From Ideonella paludis (GTDB taxonomy: Bacteria > Pseudomonadota > Gammaproteobacteria > Burkholderiales > Burkholderiaceae_C), in contig NZ_JAGQDG010000002.1 in the NCBI RefSeq assembly GCF_018069865.1, forward strand, positions 186,001 through 250,000: a stretch of 64,000 nt of DNA, given 5' to 3'. Below the pieces are notes generated by a model. It saw only the letters and a list, made by a program, of their open reading frames with translations, was not told where the DNA came from and did no database searches. Position numbers and translations under genes: made by a program. This document shows positions 9,985 through 21,015 of this stretch, piece after piece; position 1 is the stretch's first letter; each line of letters opens with the position of its first letter.

Positions 9985-11154
9985 TCAGAACAGACTCCGC
10001 TGAACACCACCGCACTGGCCCAGTTGCGCTCTGGCGGGCGGCCTGAACTGGCTGAAATCCAGGGCAAAGCGTTCGGTGTTGAGCCCCAACTTTGCCGTCG
10101 CTTTGTGGAAGCGCTGGCGCAGTAGATCCGCCCACACCCCCTGCCCTGTCATCCGAGCGCCGAACGCCGCGTCATTGTCTTTGCCACCCCGCATGTCCCG
10201 CACCCGCGCCATGATGCGGGCAGCTCGCTGGGGGAAATGCTGCTCCAGCCATTGCTGGAACAGCGGGTTGACCTCCCAAGGCAGCCTGAGCACGATGGAA
10301 AAGGCCCGCCGAGCCCCTGCTGCCGCAGCAGCCTCCAGGATGCGTTCAAGCTCGGGCTCATTCAGAAAGGGGATCACCGGAGACACACTCACCCCCACCG
10401 GAATGCCCGCCTCGGCCAGCCGCCGAATCGTCTCCAGGCGCCGCCTCGGCGACGCCGCGCGAGGCTCCAGCACTCGCGCGAGGCTATCGTCCAAGGTGGT
10501 GATGGAGACATACACCGCCGACATCTGGCGCGCTGCCATGGGGGCGATCACATCGATGTCGCGCTCCACGCCCGCTGATTTGGTGATGATGGAAAACGGG
10601 TGCTGCGCCTCGCTCAAGACTTCCAGGACTTGGCGGGTGATGCGCAACTTGCGTTCGGCCGGTTGGTAGGCGTCCGTCGCCGAGCCAATGTTCAGGGCCA
10701 AAGGTTCATAGCCCCGGGAGGACAAGGCCTCTCGCAGCCGCTCGGCCGCATTGACTTTGGCGATGATGCGCGTCTCAAAGTCCAAGCCAGGCGAGAGATT
10801 CAGATAGCTGTGCGTCGGCCGCGCATAGCAATAGATGCAACCATGCTCACAGCCTCGGTACGGGTTGATCGAGAGGTCAAAGCTGATGTCGGGCGAATCA
10901 TTGCCCGACAGAATGCTCTTGACCTGCTCTTCAATGATCCGAGTTTGAGGCGGCAGTGTCTCAGTCTGCGCCCGTTGATCTAGGCCGCCCCAGCCATCGT
11001 CAAAGACTTGGCGCTCGTCTTGGCTGAAGCGGTGTTGTAAGGCCCAGGTCGTGCCCCTGCCCTTGCGAGCTTGCGGGCCGGGCATGAACACCAGGGGCGA
11101 GGCGGCATCCGGCGCGGCGCCGAGTGCGCGGGTAGGGGCTTGAACAACAGGCAT
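9985..11154 (-). CDS. PA0069-family radical SAM protein
   Basis: Radical SAM enzyme of up to 389 aa. The cluster motif is CxxxCxxC with C102, C106 and C109 in GCEHGCIYC, followed by YARPTHSYL. The family is related to spore photoproduct lyase (SplB) and known as PA0069/Rv2578c-like; its reaction is not established. An SOS-type operator overlaps the first ATG (11154) and no ribosome binding site fits there, so translation may start at the ATG at 11085 (residue 24, just before KGRG) or from a leaderless transcript. It is downstream of dnaB on the same strand. A DNA-repair-linked role is inferred from the LexA box. Confidence 0.88.
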   Translation of the reverse strand: MPVVQAPTRALGAAPDAASPLVFMPGPQARKGRGTTWALQHRFSQDERQVFDDGWGGLDQRAQTETLPPQTRIIEEQVKSILSGNDSPDISFDLSINPYRGCEHGCIYCYARPTHSYLNLSPGLDFETRIIAKVNAAERLREALSSRGYEPLALNIGSATDAYQPAERKLRITRQVLEVLSEAQHPFSIITKSAGVERDIDVIAPMAARQMSAVYVSITTLDDSLARVLEPRAASPRRRLETIRRLAEAGIPVGVSVSPVIPFLNEPELERILEAAAAAGARRAFSIVLRLPWEVNPLFQQWLEQHFPQRAARIMARVRDMRGGKDNDAAFGARMTGQGVWADLLRQRFHKATAKLGLNTERFALDFSQFRPPARAQLGQCGGVQRSLF

Positions 11155-11173
11155 ACTGTAGTTTTATACAGTA
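11154..11173 (-). promoter_or_regulatory. LexA (SOS) box upstream of the radical SAM gene
   Basis: On the minus strand the sequence is TACTGTATAAAACTACAGTA. This fits the classic CTGT-N8-ACAG core with TA/TA flanks, an 8-bp inverted repeat around a 6-base AT-rich centre. It contains a TATAAA that could serve as the -10 element, and its last base is the A of the first possible ATG. LexA bound here would block RNA polymerase. I recall the Pseudomonas homologue PA0069 being reported as LexA-controlled, which would agree. Confidence 0.85.
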
Positions 11174-11221
11174 TTCGTTGCGATGCAAGCCCCCTTGACG
11201 CTGAGGCGCTGAGCAGTGGCC

Positions 11222-12640
11222 TCAATACTCGTCGAACTGCGTGCCCGGTGCCAGGTTGTCAAACTTGGTCAAGGGCTTCAAGAAGGCCAGATGCAATGAG
11301 CCCACAGGGCCGTTACGCTGCTTGCCGATGATGATCTCGGCGGTGCCTGGCACCTTGGAGTTCTCGCGGTTGTAGTAGTCATCGCGGTAGATGAACATGA
11401 TGACGTCGGCGTCCTGCTCAATGGCGCCAGACTCGCGCAGGTCACTCATCATGGGCCGCTTGTCGGGCCGGGTTTCCACGCTTCGGTTCAACTGTGAGAG
11501 TGCAATGACCGGGCAGTTCAATTCCTTGGCCAGGGCTTTCAGGCCCCGCGAGATTTCAGAAATCTCGGTCGCGCGGTTTTCACCGGCGCTGCTGCCCGAG
11601 CCGCTCATCAGCTGCAGGTAGTCAATCACGATCAGGCCCAGCTTGCCGCACTGGCGGGCTTGGCGGCGGGCTCGGGCGCGCAACTCAGCAGGGTTCAGAG
11701 CGGGCGTCTCGTCAATGAAGACGGAGGCCTTGGAGAGCTTGTCCACGGCCTCGGTCAAGCGGCCCCAGTCGTCATCCTTCAAGCGGCCCGTGCGCAAGCC
11801 CGATTGGTCAATCCGACCCAGCGAACCCACCATACGCAGAGCCAATTGTGAGGCGCCCATTTCCATCGAGAACACCACCACAGGCAAGCCTTCGGCCACG
11901 GCCACGTTCTCGGCAATATTGAGCGCAAAAGCTGTCTTGCCCATGGACGGCCGAGCCGCCAAGATGATGAGGTCGCCGCCTTGCAGGCCGGCGGTCATCT
12001 TGTCGAGGTCGTAAAAGCCCGTGCGCACGCCGGTCACGTCTTCGGCACCGTTCTCAGCCAACTCGGTCACGCGGTCGATCAACTGCATCACCAAGGTGTC
12101 CATGCTCTGGAAGCCTTGCTTGGTGCGCTGGCCTTCTTCGCCAATCTTGAAGATCTTGCCTTCGGCCTCGTCCAGGATCTGCGCGACTTGCCGGCCCTGT
12201 GGGTTGAAGGCCTGGGTCGCGATCTCGTCGCTGGCGGTGATCAGCTTGCGCAGAATGGCGCGCTCTCGCACGATCTCGGCGTAACGGCGTAAATTAGCGG
12301 CACTGGGTACGCTCTGTGCCAGCGCATTCAAGTAAGCCAGCCCCCCGCACTCCTCAGCCTTACCCAAGGTCTGCAGTTGCTCAAACACGGTGATCACGTC
12401 GGCCGGTTTGGAGGCATTGATCATGCTGCCGATCGCGCTGAAGATCAGCTTGTGCTCGAAGCGATAGAAGTCGCCCTCACTCAAAACATCAGACGCCCTA
12501 TCCCACGCGCCGTTGTCCAGCAGCAGGCCGCCCAAGACACTTTGCTCGGCCTCGATGGAGTGCGGCGGTACCCGCAGGCGCGCCACCTCCTCGTCTTTGG
12601 GGCCGGTGCGCGGGTCGTGGGAATCAAAAATCGTGGTCAT
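11222..12640 (-). CDS. dnaB: Replicative DNA helicase DnaB
   Basis: Hexameric 5'-3' helicase of the replication fork, 472 aa. The N-terminal domain begins PPHSIEAEQSVLGGLLLDN. A RecA-like C-terminal domain carries Walker A in ARPSMGKTAFAL and Walker B in LIVIDYLQLM, then SRGLKALAKEL. The ATG at 12640 is chosen over an upstream in-frame extension of 64 residues that looks non-coding. No intein interrupts it. It follows the ribosomal operon that contains priB, the common order in betaproteobacteria. A terminator and possible DnaA-type sites separate it from rplI. Confidence 0.97.
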   Translation of the reverse strand: MTTIFDSHDPRTGPKDEEVARLRVPPHSIEAEQSVLGGLLLDNGAWDRASDVLSEGDFYRFEHKLIFSAIGSMINASKPADVITVFEQLQTLGKAEECGGLAYLNALAQSVPSAANLRRYAEIVRERAILRKLITASDEIATQAFNPQGRQVAQILDEAEGKIFKIGEEGQRTKQGFQSMDTLVMQLIDRVTELAENGAEDVTGVRTGFYDLDKMTAGLQGGDLIILAARPSMGKTAFALNIAENVAVAEGLPVVVFSMEMGASQLALRMVGSLGRIDQSGLRTGRLKDDDWGRLTEAVDKLSKASVFIDETPALNPAELRARARRQARQCGKLGLIVIDYLQLMSGSGSSAGENRATEISEISRGLKALAKELNCPVIALSQLNRSVETRPDKRPMMSDLRESGAIEQDADVIMFIYRDDYYNRENSKVPGTAEIIIGKQRNGPVGSLHLAFLKPLTKFDNLAPGTQFDEY

Positions 12641-12748
12641 GAAGGAATGATACGTGGGCCCTGCCCCAGCGCTTGTGGACAAGGCTGTGGAAATCCTTGG
12701 GGAAGTCTGTGCAAAGCTCAGCCCAACAAAGCAGGGGCGGAAATGAAA

Positions 12749-12775
12749 AAAGGGCCGGTCCAAGACCAGCCCTTT
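12749..12775 (-). terminator. Terminator after rplI
   Basis: Read on the minus strand, AAAGGGCTGGTC, loop TTG, GACCGGCCCTTT followed by more T (six in a row). The stem is 12 bp with one G-U pair. It lies about 40 bases after the rplI stop and should end the rpsF-priB-rpsR-rplI transcript before dnaB. Confidence 0.85.
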
Positions 12776-12815
12776 CGGAGGTGTCAGCCGCGGGTGAAGA
12801 CCCGCGAGGCGAGAC

Positions 12816-13268
12816 TCAGTCGGCGTCGCCAACCACCTTGACGTTCACGTCCACCACCACATCGGTGTGTGCAGCGACTTGAACGGTGTACTCGCCCACA
12901 GCCTTCAGGGGGCCGTTGGGCATACGCACTTGAGCCTTGGCGATTTGGAAACCAGCCTTGACCAGCGCTTCAGCGATGTCGTGGTTGGTGACCGAGCCGA
13001 ACAGACGGCCGTCCACGCCAGCCTTCTGGCTGATGGTGACGCCATAGCCGCCCAGCTTCTCGCCCACGGCTTGAGCAGCGGCCAGCTTTTCAGCGGCCAG
13101 ACGCTCCAACTCAGCGCGACGTGCTTCGAATTCCTTGATCGCGACTTCCGTGGCACGACGAGCGCGCTTGGTCGGAATCAGGAAGTTACGGGCGTAGCCG
13201 TCCTTGACCTTGACAACATCACCGAGGTTGCCGAGGTTGGCCACTTTTTCCAGCAGAATGATTTGCAT
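12816..13268 (-). CDS. rplI: 50S ribosomal protein L9 (bL9)
   Basis: Large-subunit protein of 150 aa, standard length. The N-terminal 23S-binding domain begins [19 protein letters not shown] and has the GYARNFLIP signature. A long central helix rich in Ala, Glu and Lys follows (about 45-75), then a C-terminal domain with [14 protein letters not shown]. Last gene of the rpsF-priB-rpsR-rplI operon, 13 bases after rpsR, and followed by a strong terminator. Confidence 0.98.
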   Translation of the reverse strand: MQIILLEKVANLGNLGDVVKVKDGYARNFLIPTKRARRATEVAIKEFEARRAELERLAAEKLAAAQAVGEKLGGYGVTISQKAGVDGRLFGSVTNHDIAEALVKAGFQIAKAQVRMPNGPLKAVGEYTVQVAAHTDVVVDVNVKVVGDAD

Positions 13269-13281
13269 GGTGTGAAGCTCC

Positions 13282-13566
13282 TCAGACCTTGTGTTGATCG
13301 GAGTACGGCAGCATCGCCAGGTAGCGCGAGCGCTTGATGGCGGTGGTCAGCTGACGTTGGAAGAAGGCGCGCGTGCCGGTCAGGCGAGCCGGCGTGATCT
13401 TGCCGTTTTCACCGATGAAGTCACGCAGCAGGTCCACGTCCTTGTAGTCGATGGATTCGACACCAGTGACAGTGAAGCGGCAGAACTTCTTGCGGCGGAA
13501 CAACAGCGATTGCTGGTTGCGCTTAGGACGACGGTCCTTGGAAAATCTTGACTTTGGCGGGGGCAT
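13282..13566 (-). CDS. rpsR: 30S ribosomal protein S18 (bS18)
   Basis: Small-subunit protein of 94 aa which pairs with S6 on 16S rRNA. It has the S18 signature region KFCRFT and [12 protein letters not shown], then [18 protein letters not shown] and a basic C-terminus with [14 protein letters not shown]. It follows priB in the classical order, 52 bases downstream. Identification is certain from length, motifs and context. Confidence 0.98.
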   Translation of the reverse strand: MPPPKSRFSKDRRPKRNQQSLLFRRKKFCRFTVTGVESIDYKDVDLLRDFIGENGKITPARLTGTRAFFQRQLTTAIKRSRYLAMLPYSDQHKV

Positions 13567-13618
13567 ACGAGTGACCTCTGTAAATGTCTATCCAGATGTT
13601 GAACAGCTCAGCAGTTCA

Positions 13619-13900
13619 TCAAGCCAGCTCAGTCAGGTGATACACCAGACCTTTGCCATTGCGTGAGGTGGTGAGGAATCCGGCGCATTGAACCGGCTCT
13701 CCCAACACCAGCGCATTCACACTGCGGGTGATCTCCCCAATCGCCACCGCTTTGACCTCCAAAGAGACTTTGCGGGGCTGACCGTCTTCCATCACCGTGG
13801 ACTCAGCTTTCAGCTTGAGGTCCAAGGCCGGGACTCCGGCAGGGGTGTAGCGCATCGCGCTACGTTCAATCACTTCTGCGGCAAGAACCCATCGGTTCAT
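13619..13900 (-). CDS. priB: Primosomal replication protein N (PriB)
   Basis: Single OB-fold protein of 93 aa which binds ssDNA and PriA during replication restart. The start MNRWVLAAEVIERSAMRYTPAG and the core EVKAVAIGEI match PriB; paralogous SSB is about twice as long. It lies between rpsF and rpsR in the usual order, 51 bases after rpsF. Small and diverged, but the context makes it secure. Confidence 0.95.
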   Translation of the reverse strand: MNRWVLAAEVIERSAMRYTPAGVPALDLKLKAESTVMEDGQPRKVSLEVKAVAIGEITRSVNALVLGEPVQCAGFLTTSRNGKGLVYHLTELA

Positions 13901-13951
13901 AAATCGTTCAATGGGGCCGCAACAGCGTGGCTTGAAGACTCACTGGATTCG

Positions 13952-14320
13952 TCAGGCAGCTTCTTGAGTGGCGGCCGCGGCCTTGCGGGCCTCGTCCTTC
14001 TCAACCGACTTCATCATGACCGAAGGACCGGTCTCGGCCTTTTCGAGCTTGACAGTCAGATGACGCAGCACGGCGTCATTGAAGCGGAAGCCGGTTTCCA
14101 ACTCAGCCAGCACTTCCTTAGAGCACTCGATGTTCAGGCACAGGTAGTGCGCCTTGGCGAGCTTCTGGATCAGATAGGCCAGTTGACGACGGCCCCAGTC
14201 TTCAACGCGATGGACCTTGCCGCCGCCGTTGATCACCAGGGTCTTGTAACGCTCCAGCATGGCTGGAACCTGTTCGCTTTGATCCGGATGGATCAGCAGA
14301 ACGATCTCATAGTGACGCAT
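13952..14320 (-). CDS. rpsF: 30S ribosomal protein S6 (bS6)
   Basis: Small-subunit protein of 122 aa. The opening [19 protein letters not shown] and the motifs [13 protein letters not shown] and YLCLNIE are diagnostic. The start at 14320 is preceded by AAGGAG six bases upstream; an in-frame ATG 33 bases earlier lacks such a site. First gene of the operon. Its leader contains two hairpins where S6:S18 autoregulation would be expected. The C-terminus is a short Lys/Ala-rich tail, common in this group. Confidence 0.98.
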   Translation of the reverse strand: MRHYEIVLLIHPDQSEQVPAMLERYKTLVINGGGKVHRVEDWGRRQLAYLIQKLAKAHYLCLNIECSKEVLAELETGFRFNDAVLRHLTVKLEKAETGPSVMMKSVEKDEARKAAAATQEAA

Positions 14321-14343
14321 GAAGTCTCCTTGTGAATTCCTTA

Positions 14344-14397
14344 GGCACTTCAAAATGTGCCCAAAAGGGAAGCCGCCCGGTCGCGTCGACTGACCGG
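14344..14397 (-). ncRNA. rpsF leader with two hairpins, candidate S6:S18 autoregulatory element
   Basis: Between the promoter and the rpsF start the minus-strand leader has CCGGTC-9 bases-GACCGG (14397-14377) and GGCAC-8 bases-GTGCC (14361-14344). Many bacteria carry an S6:S18-binding leader before rpsF with a CCG-containing stem; the position and the CCG-rich first stem fit. The exact consensus could not be tested here, so the identity is inferred. Confidence 0.4.
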
Positions 14398-14420
14398 TAC
14401 AGCAAGGGGGAAAGCCCTCT

Positions 14421-14429
14421 AGTATAGCA
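14421..14429 (-). promoter_or_regulatory. Extended -10 promoter of the rpsF operon
   Basis: On the minus strand TGCTATACT gives an extended -10 (TG, one base, TATACT), located about 100 bases before the rpsF ATG. A good -35 is not evident, as is usual for extended -10 promoters. It lies just beyond the end of ppsA. Confidence 0.6.
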
Positions 14430-14446
14430 GAAGGCTTTGGAACTGC

Positions 14447-16846
<2,400 letters not shown>

Positions 16847-17072
16847 AGAAAGCTCCTTGATGACAAAAAAACTTTGTCGCCATCCTGGAGTCTGGCCGGG
16901 CACAGCCTAGCCGCCGCACTGGGTTGCTGTTGTTGGAGGCAGCGGGAAAGCGGGTGCACCGGGGTCGCCACCAGCACTTTCGTGCCGGACCGACGCTAAA
17001 GGATGCGAATTGACCCGGATTCTACGGACGGATTGCCTATCATCACTGAAACTTCGCTGAAACTGGATCGCT

Positions 17073-17897
17073 ATGCCCAATCGCACCGTGTTCTTTATCT
17101 CTGACGGCACCGGCATCACTGCCGAGACCTTTGGCAACTCCATCCTGGCCCAGTTTCCAGGCAAGCGTCGGCACATTCGCCGGCCCTTCATCGACACGGT
17201 GGAGAAGGCACTCACCGTGCAAGGTGAGATCAATGCCACGGCCGCCGCCGAAGGTGTCAAGCCCGTGGTCTTCATCACCTTGGCCCGCGACGACGTGCGC
17301 GACATCCTGACCAGCGCCGAGTGCCAATGCCTGATGATGGACATGTTCGGCGCATTTGTGGAGCCACTCGAGGTCGAGTTTGGCATCAAGTCCAACCACC
17401 GGGTCGGACGCTTCTCGGATGCGGCCAAAAGCCAGGAATACAACGAACGCATCGAGGCCATCAACTTTTCCTTGGCCCATGATGACGGCCAGTCGGCCCG
17501 AAACCTGGAAGCTGCCGATGTGATCTTGGTCGGCGTCAGCCGCTGTGGCAAGACGCCCACGTCGCTGTACTTGGCCATGCAGCATGGCATCAAGGCCGCC
17601 AACTATCCGCTGATCCCTGAAGACTTCGAGCGGGGCCAGTTGCCATCAGCCTTGGCGCCTCACAAGAAAAAATGCTTTGGGCTGACGATCGACCCGGACC
17701 GGCTGAGCCAGATCCGTAATGAGCGCCGCCCTGGCAGCAAGTATGCCGCGTTTGAAAACTGCCGCTATGAAGTGGCTGAGGCCGAAACCATGATGAAGCG
17801 CCACCAGATCGATTGGCTCTCATCCACGCACAAATCCATCGAGGAAATCGCGACCACCATCTTGCGCGACATTCGCCCGGACCGCCTCACCTACTGA
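17073..17897 (+). CDS. ppsR: PEP synthase regulatory protein (kinase/pyrophosphorylase)
   Basis: Bifunctional ADP-dependent kinase and phosphate-dependent pyrophosphorylase of the DUF299 family, 274 aa. It inactivates and reactivates PEP synthase through a threonine near the catalytic His. The N-terminus has FFISDGTGITAET and the nucleotide-binding loop is GVSRCGKTPTS (about residue 155). It is divergent from ppsA, 226 bases away, exactly the expected pairing. The 3' end overlaps the convergent dusA by seven bases. Confidence 0.96.
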   Translation: MPNRTVFFISDGTGITAETFGNSILAQFPGKRRHIRRPFIDTVEKALTVQGEINATAAAEGVKPVVFITLARDDVRDILTSAECQCLMMDMFGAFVEPLEVEFGIKSNHRVGRFSDAAKSQEYNERIEAINFSLAHDDGQSARNLEAADVILVGVSRCGKTPTSLYLAMQHGIKAANYPLIPEDFERGQLPSALAPHKKKCFGLTIDPDRLSQIRNERRPGSKYAAFENCRYEVAEAETMMKRHQIDWLSSTHKSIEEIATTILRDIRPDRLTY

Positions 17898-18874
17898 GCT
17901 TGGGCCGCAAGGCGGCTGACTTCCAGCGGGCTCAAAGCCTTGAGTTTGTGGTCGCTCCAAACTTGGCGCCAGCGGCGCGCGCCCGCGAGCCCATGGCGCA
18001 GCCCCAGCATGTGGCGCGCCATATGCGCCCAGGGCACGGCAGCGGTTTGCATCTGCTGGGCCATGTAAGCCACCATCTCGGCCTCCACGGCCTCGCGCGT
18101 CAGGGCGCTGGGCTCCGTCTCACCCCAGAAGCGCTGGTCCCAATCGTGCATCAGCCAAGGGTTGTGATAGGCCTCGCGTCCCACCATCACACCGTCCACA
18201 TGCTGCAAGTGGGTCTCGATCTCGGCATTGGTTTTGATGCCGCCATTGATGACGATGGTGAGGTGCGGGAACTCGCGCTTGAGTTGATACACCAGCTCAT
18301 AGCGCAGCGGCGGGATGTCGCGGTTCTCTTTGGGGCTCAAGCCCTGCAGCCAGGCGTTGCGGGCATGGACGATGAACACCTCGCAGCCGGCGTCGGCCAC
18401 CGTGCCCACAAAGTCGCGCACAAACTCATAGCGCTCGATGCGGTCGATGCCGATGCGGTGCTTCACGGTCACCGGCAAGCTGCAAGCATCGCGCATGGCC
18501 TTCACGCCATCCGCCACCAGGGGCGCCTCGGCCATCAGGCAGGCGCCAAACGCACCTTTTTGCACTCGCTCTGAGGGGCAGCCGCAGTTCAGGTTGACCT
18601 CGTCATAGCCAAAGCGTTCGGCCACTCTGGCGCAGGCGCCCAAGTCCGCCGGGTCGCTGCCGCCCAATTGCAGCGCCACCGGGTGCTCGTCCGCATTGAA
18701 GGCCAAATGGCGCTCTTGGTCGCCGTGCAGGATCGCGCCACTGTTCACCATCTCGGTGTAGAGCCGGGTATGGCGGGTGATCTTGCGGTGGAAGGTCCGG
18801 CAATGCTTGTCGGTCCAGTCCAGCATGGGCGCCACACTCAGGCGCCAGGGCGAAGGGGAAATCGGTTCAGTCAC
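17891..18874 (-). CDS. dusA: tRNA-dihydrouridine(20/20a) synthase DusA
   Basis: FMN-dependent reductase of U20/U20a in the tRNA D-loop, 327 aa. A TIM-barrel opening with LSVAPMLDWTD, the catalytic-Cys loop NCGCPSERVQKG and the substrate region KHRIGID are visible, then NGGIKT and GVMVGREAYHNPW. It is DusA rather than DusB or DusC by the MLDWTD start and RVQKGAFGACLM. Start is GTG at 18874; the longer frame would run into the preceding gene. It lies 7 bases after the hydrolase gene, so the two are probably cotranscribed. Confidence 0.94.
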   Translation of the reverse strand: MTEPISPSPWRLSVAPMLDWTDKHCRTFHRKITRHTRLYTEMVNSGAILHGDQERHLAFNADEHPVALQLGGSDPADLGACARVAERFGYDEVNLNCGCPSERVQKGAFGACLMAEAPLVADGVKAMRDACSLPVTVKHRIGIDRIERYEFVRDFVGTVADAGCEVFIVHARNAWLQGLSPKENRDIPPLRYELVYQLKREFPHLTIVINGGIKTNAEIETHLQHVDGVMVGREAYHNPWLMHDWDQRFWGETEPSALTREAVEAEMVAYMAQQMQTAAVPWAHMARHMLGLRHGLAGARRWRQVWSDHKLKALSPLEVSRLAAQAQ

Positions 18875-18881
18875 CCGCGCA

Positions 18882-19736
18882 TTATCGCGGGGCGCCTCGT
18901 TTGAAGAACCAACGCCGCGCGGGGGTGATCTCAAAGGGCTGCCAGGCTCCGGGCGGCTGCGCCAGGCGGTCGGCCACCGCATACAAAGACAGCGGGTTCA
19001 GCACCATGCCGATGTGGCTGGCTGGTACTTCAATGTTCTCGGTCTGCGGGCCTTCGGGGTTCAGGCTGCACGGCCAAGCCACCACGCCGTCCGTCCGCGA
19101 ATAGATGCTGGTGGTGGGCACGGGCGGCGTGCCGCGAATCTGGGCCAGCATGTCCTCGTCGTGGGCATCCAAGCCGCTGACCCACTCAAACAGTCTCCAG
19201 GCATTCGTACCCTGCGGATGGCCGGTGAACGGTGAGCCCAGGGTCACCACACATCGCACATGGTCCGGCGCCTCCTTGGCGAGTTCACGGGCGTAAATGC
19301 CGCCCAAGCTCCAGCCTACCAAGCTGACGGCCTGACCACTGGCGTAGTGCAAGGCCTTCAACTGGTCTAGACAGGCGGACAACACCCCTTGGCGAGGCCC
19401 AAAGTTGAAGCCCTGATGCCAAGGGTGCGCGTCATAGCCTTGGTCGCACAGAAACTGACGCAGTGCCACCGTGCTGAAGTCCGCCACACCCAAGCCAGGC
19501 AGCACGATCACCGGGTGGCCGTCGCCCTTAGGCAGGCGACGCAGCCAAGGCGTGGCTGCCAGCAGTGCTGCGAACTCCCAGGGCGCCCTGGCCTCCAGGG
19601 CCAGTTGCCACCAGCCGGGGGGCGAGGTGACCGAGGGCGCCTCTGTGGAGACTGGTGCGGAGGCAGCGGACAAAGGCTGGCGGCGCGGTCGCCGCTGAGC
19701 GGGCTTGGCAGGGGGCGACTGGGGTGGAGAGGGCAT
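18882..19736 (-). CDS. Alpha/beta-hydrolase fold protein, lipase/esterase-like
   Basis: Protein of 284 aa counted from ATG 19736 (an ATG 21 bases earlier is also possible). The N-terminal 35 residues are Pro/Arg/Ala-rich and look disordered. The fold follows, with HPVIVLPGLGVADFS as the oxyanion region and the nucleophile elbow GWSLGG (GxSxG) near residue 146, then TLGSPFTGHP. Candidate acid and His lie in RTDGVVAW and the C-terminal ASHIGMVLNP. No signal peptide is clear. Substrate unknown; it resembles PGAP1-like or triacylglycerol-lipase-like hydrolases. It shares a transcript with dusA by spacing. Confidence 0.8.
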   Translation of the reverse strand: MPSPPQSPPAKPAQRRPRRQPLSAASAPVSTEAPSVTSPPGWWQLALEARAPWEFAALLAATPWLRRLPKGDGHPVIVLPGLGVADFSTVALRQFLCDQGYDAHPWHQGFNFGPRQGVLSACLDQLKALHYASGQAVSLVGWSLGGIYARELAKEAPDHVRCVVTLGSPFTGHPQGTNAWRLFEWVSGLDAHDEDMLAQIRGTPPVPTTSIYSRTDGVVAWPCSLNPEGPQTENIEVPASHIGMVLNPLSLYAVADRLAQPPGAWQPFEITPARRWFFKRGAPR

Positions 19737-19817
19737 GCGTTCTTGAAGACAGTGCAAGCTGGAGGCTCACCCATTCATCTTAAGCGCCCACCTCCCCCCT
19801 TCTCTGGGGGCATAGCC

Positions 19818-20954
19818 CTAAACCAAATGCCGCAGCGGATGCGCCCAGGCAGGCCACGGGCTCTGGAAGAAGGCCTGCACCATCTCGGGGGTCACCTCGG
19901 CCAAGCTCGCCGGGTTCCAGCGCGGGGCGTGGTCTTTGTCGACCGCCAAGGCACGAATGCCCTCCACCGTCTCGCTGGCGGCGCCCGGCCTCAGGTGGAA
20001 GCAATGCCGCACCATGTCGCGCTCCATGCGCAGGTCGTCGGCCAGGCTCATCTGGCGAGCCCGCCTGACTTGCTCCAGCGACACCGCCATCATCAAGGGC
20101 GAGCGATGGCTCAAAACCTCCACCGTCTTTTGGGCCCATTCCGAGCCATCAGCCTTGAGAGAGGCGATGATGGCCGCCACATCGGGCTGGCTGAAGTGGT
20201 GATCGATGGCGGCGCGGTGGCTGTCCAGCAGCGCCGCTGCACGCGGCAATGCCAGCTTGCGCACGGCCTGCAACGCAGCCTCTCCAAAAGCAGCCGTGCC
20301 GGGGGGCGCTGAGACCTCCGCCAACACGGTCGCCACGTGAGGCAGCGCGTCAGCGGGCAGCTCCACATCTGCCAAGGTGGCCGCCAAGGCTTCAGCCCCC
20401 TGCAGCACATGGCCGGTCAAGGCCAGGTACTCTCCCAACGCACCGGGGCAGCGCGCCAAGAACCAACCGCCGCCGACGTCGGGGAACAGCCCAATATGAG
20501 TCTCCGGCATGGCCAGCTTGCTGGCCGAAGTCACGACCCGAAGGGCGGCCCCTTGGCTGATGCCCATGCCCCCGCCCATGCATATGCCGTCCATCAGCGC
20601 GACCAGCGGCTTGGCATAGCCATGGATCAGGTGATTGAGCGCGTATTCCTCGGTGAAGAAGTCCTCCAGCCGCGGGTCTCCGGCCAGGGCCGCTTGGTGA
20701 AAGAAGCGGATGTCACCGCCCGCGCAAAAGGCGGGGGCCTTTCCGGGCCTAGAGGCCGCTTGCAAGACCACGACCCCGGTGTTCGGGCAGGCCTGCCAGT
20801 GGCTCAAGGCGGCCGTGATGTCGCGGATCATGTCCAGCGACAAAGCGTTCAAAGCCTGTGGGCGGTTGAGCGTCAGCACGCCCACCGGCCCGGTTTGCTC
20901 AACCCATACTGCACCTTGTGAGCACAGTCCGGGCGTCAAAGAAGAAATCGTCAT
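19818..20954 (-). CDS. Enoyl-CoA hydratase/isomerase family, 3-hydroxyisobutyryl-CoA hydrolase-like
   Basis: Crotonase-fold enzyme of 378 aa. It has the CoA-binding crotonase core LTLNRPQALNALSLDM, CAGGDIRFFH for the first oxyanion loop, and ALMDGICMGGGMGIS for the second. MPETHIGLFPDVGGGWFL, with its Glu and Asp, plus the long C-terminal helical extension, is typical of 3-hydroxyisobutyryl-CoA hydrolases (valine catabolism) rather than the roughly 260-aa hydratases. No valine-pathway neighbours are present, so the physiological substrate is inferred from family alone. Confidence 0.85.
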   Translation of the reverse strand: MTISSLTPGLCSQGAVWVEQTGPVGVLTLNRPQALNALSLDMIRDITAALSHWQACPNTGVVVLQAASRPGKAPAFCAGGDIRFFHQAALAGDPRLEDFFTEEYALNHLIHGYAKPLVALMDGICMGGGMGISQGAALRVVTSASKLAMPETHIGLFPDVGGGWFLARCPGALGEYLALTGHVLQGAEALAATLADVELPADALPHVATVLAEVSAPPGTAAFGEAALQAVRKLALPRAAALLDSHRAAIDHHFSQPDVAAIIASLKADGSEWAQKTVEVLSHRSPLMMAVSLEQVRRARQMSLADDLRMERDMVRHCFHLRPGAASETVEGIRALAVDKDHAPRWNPASLAEVTPEMVQAFFQSPWPAWAHPLRHLV

Positions 20955-21015
20955 GATCTGAAACGAAGCCTATGAAGCGCTCAGTGTAGAGCGCCTGCAC
21001 CGCTCCATCAGCACT

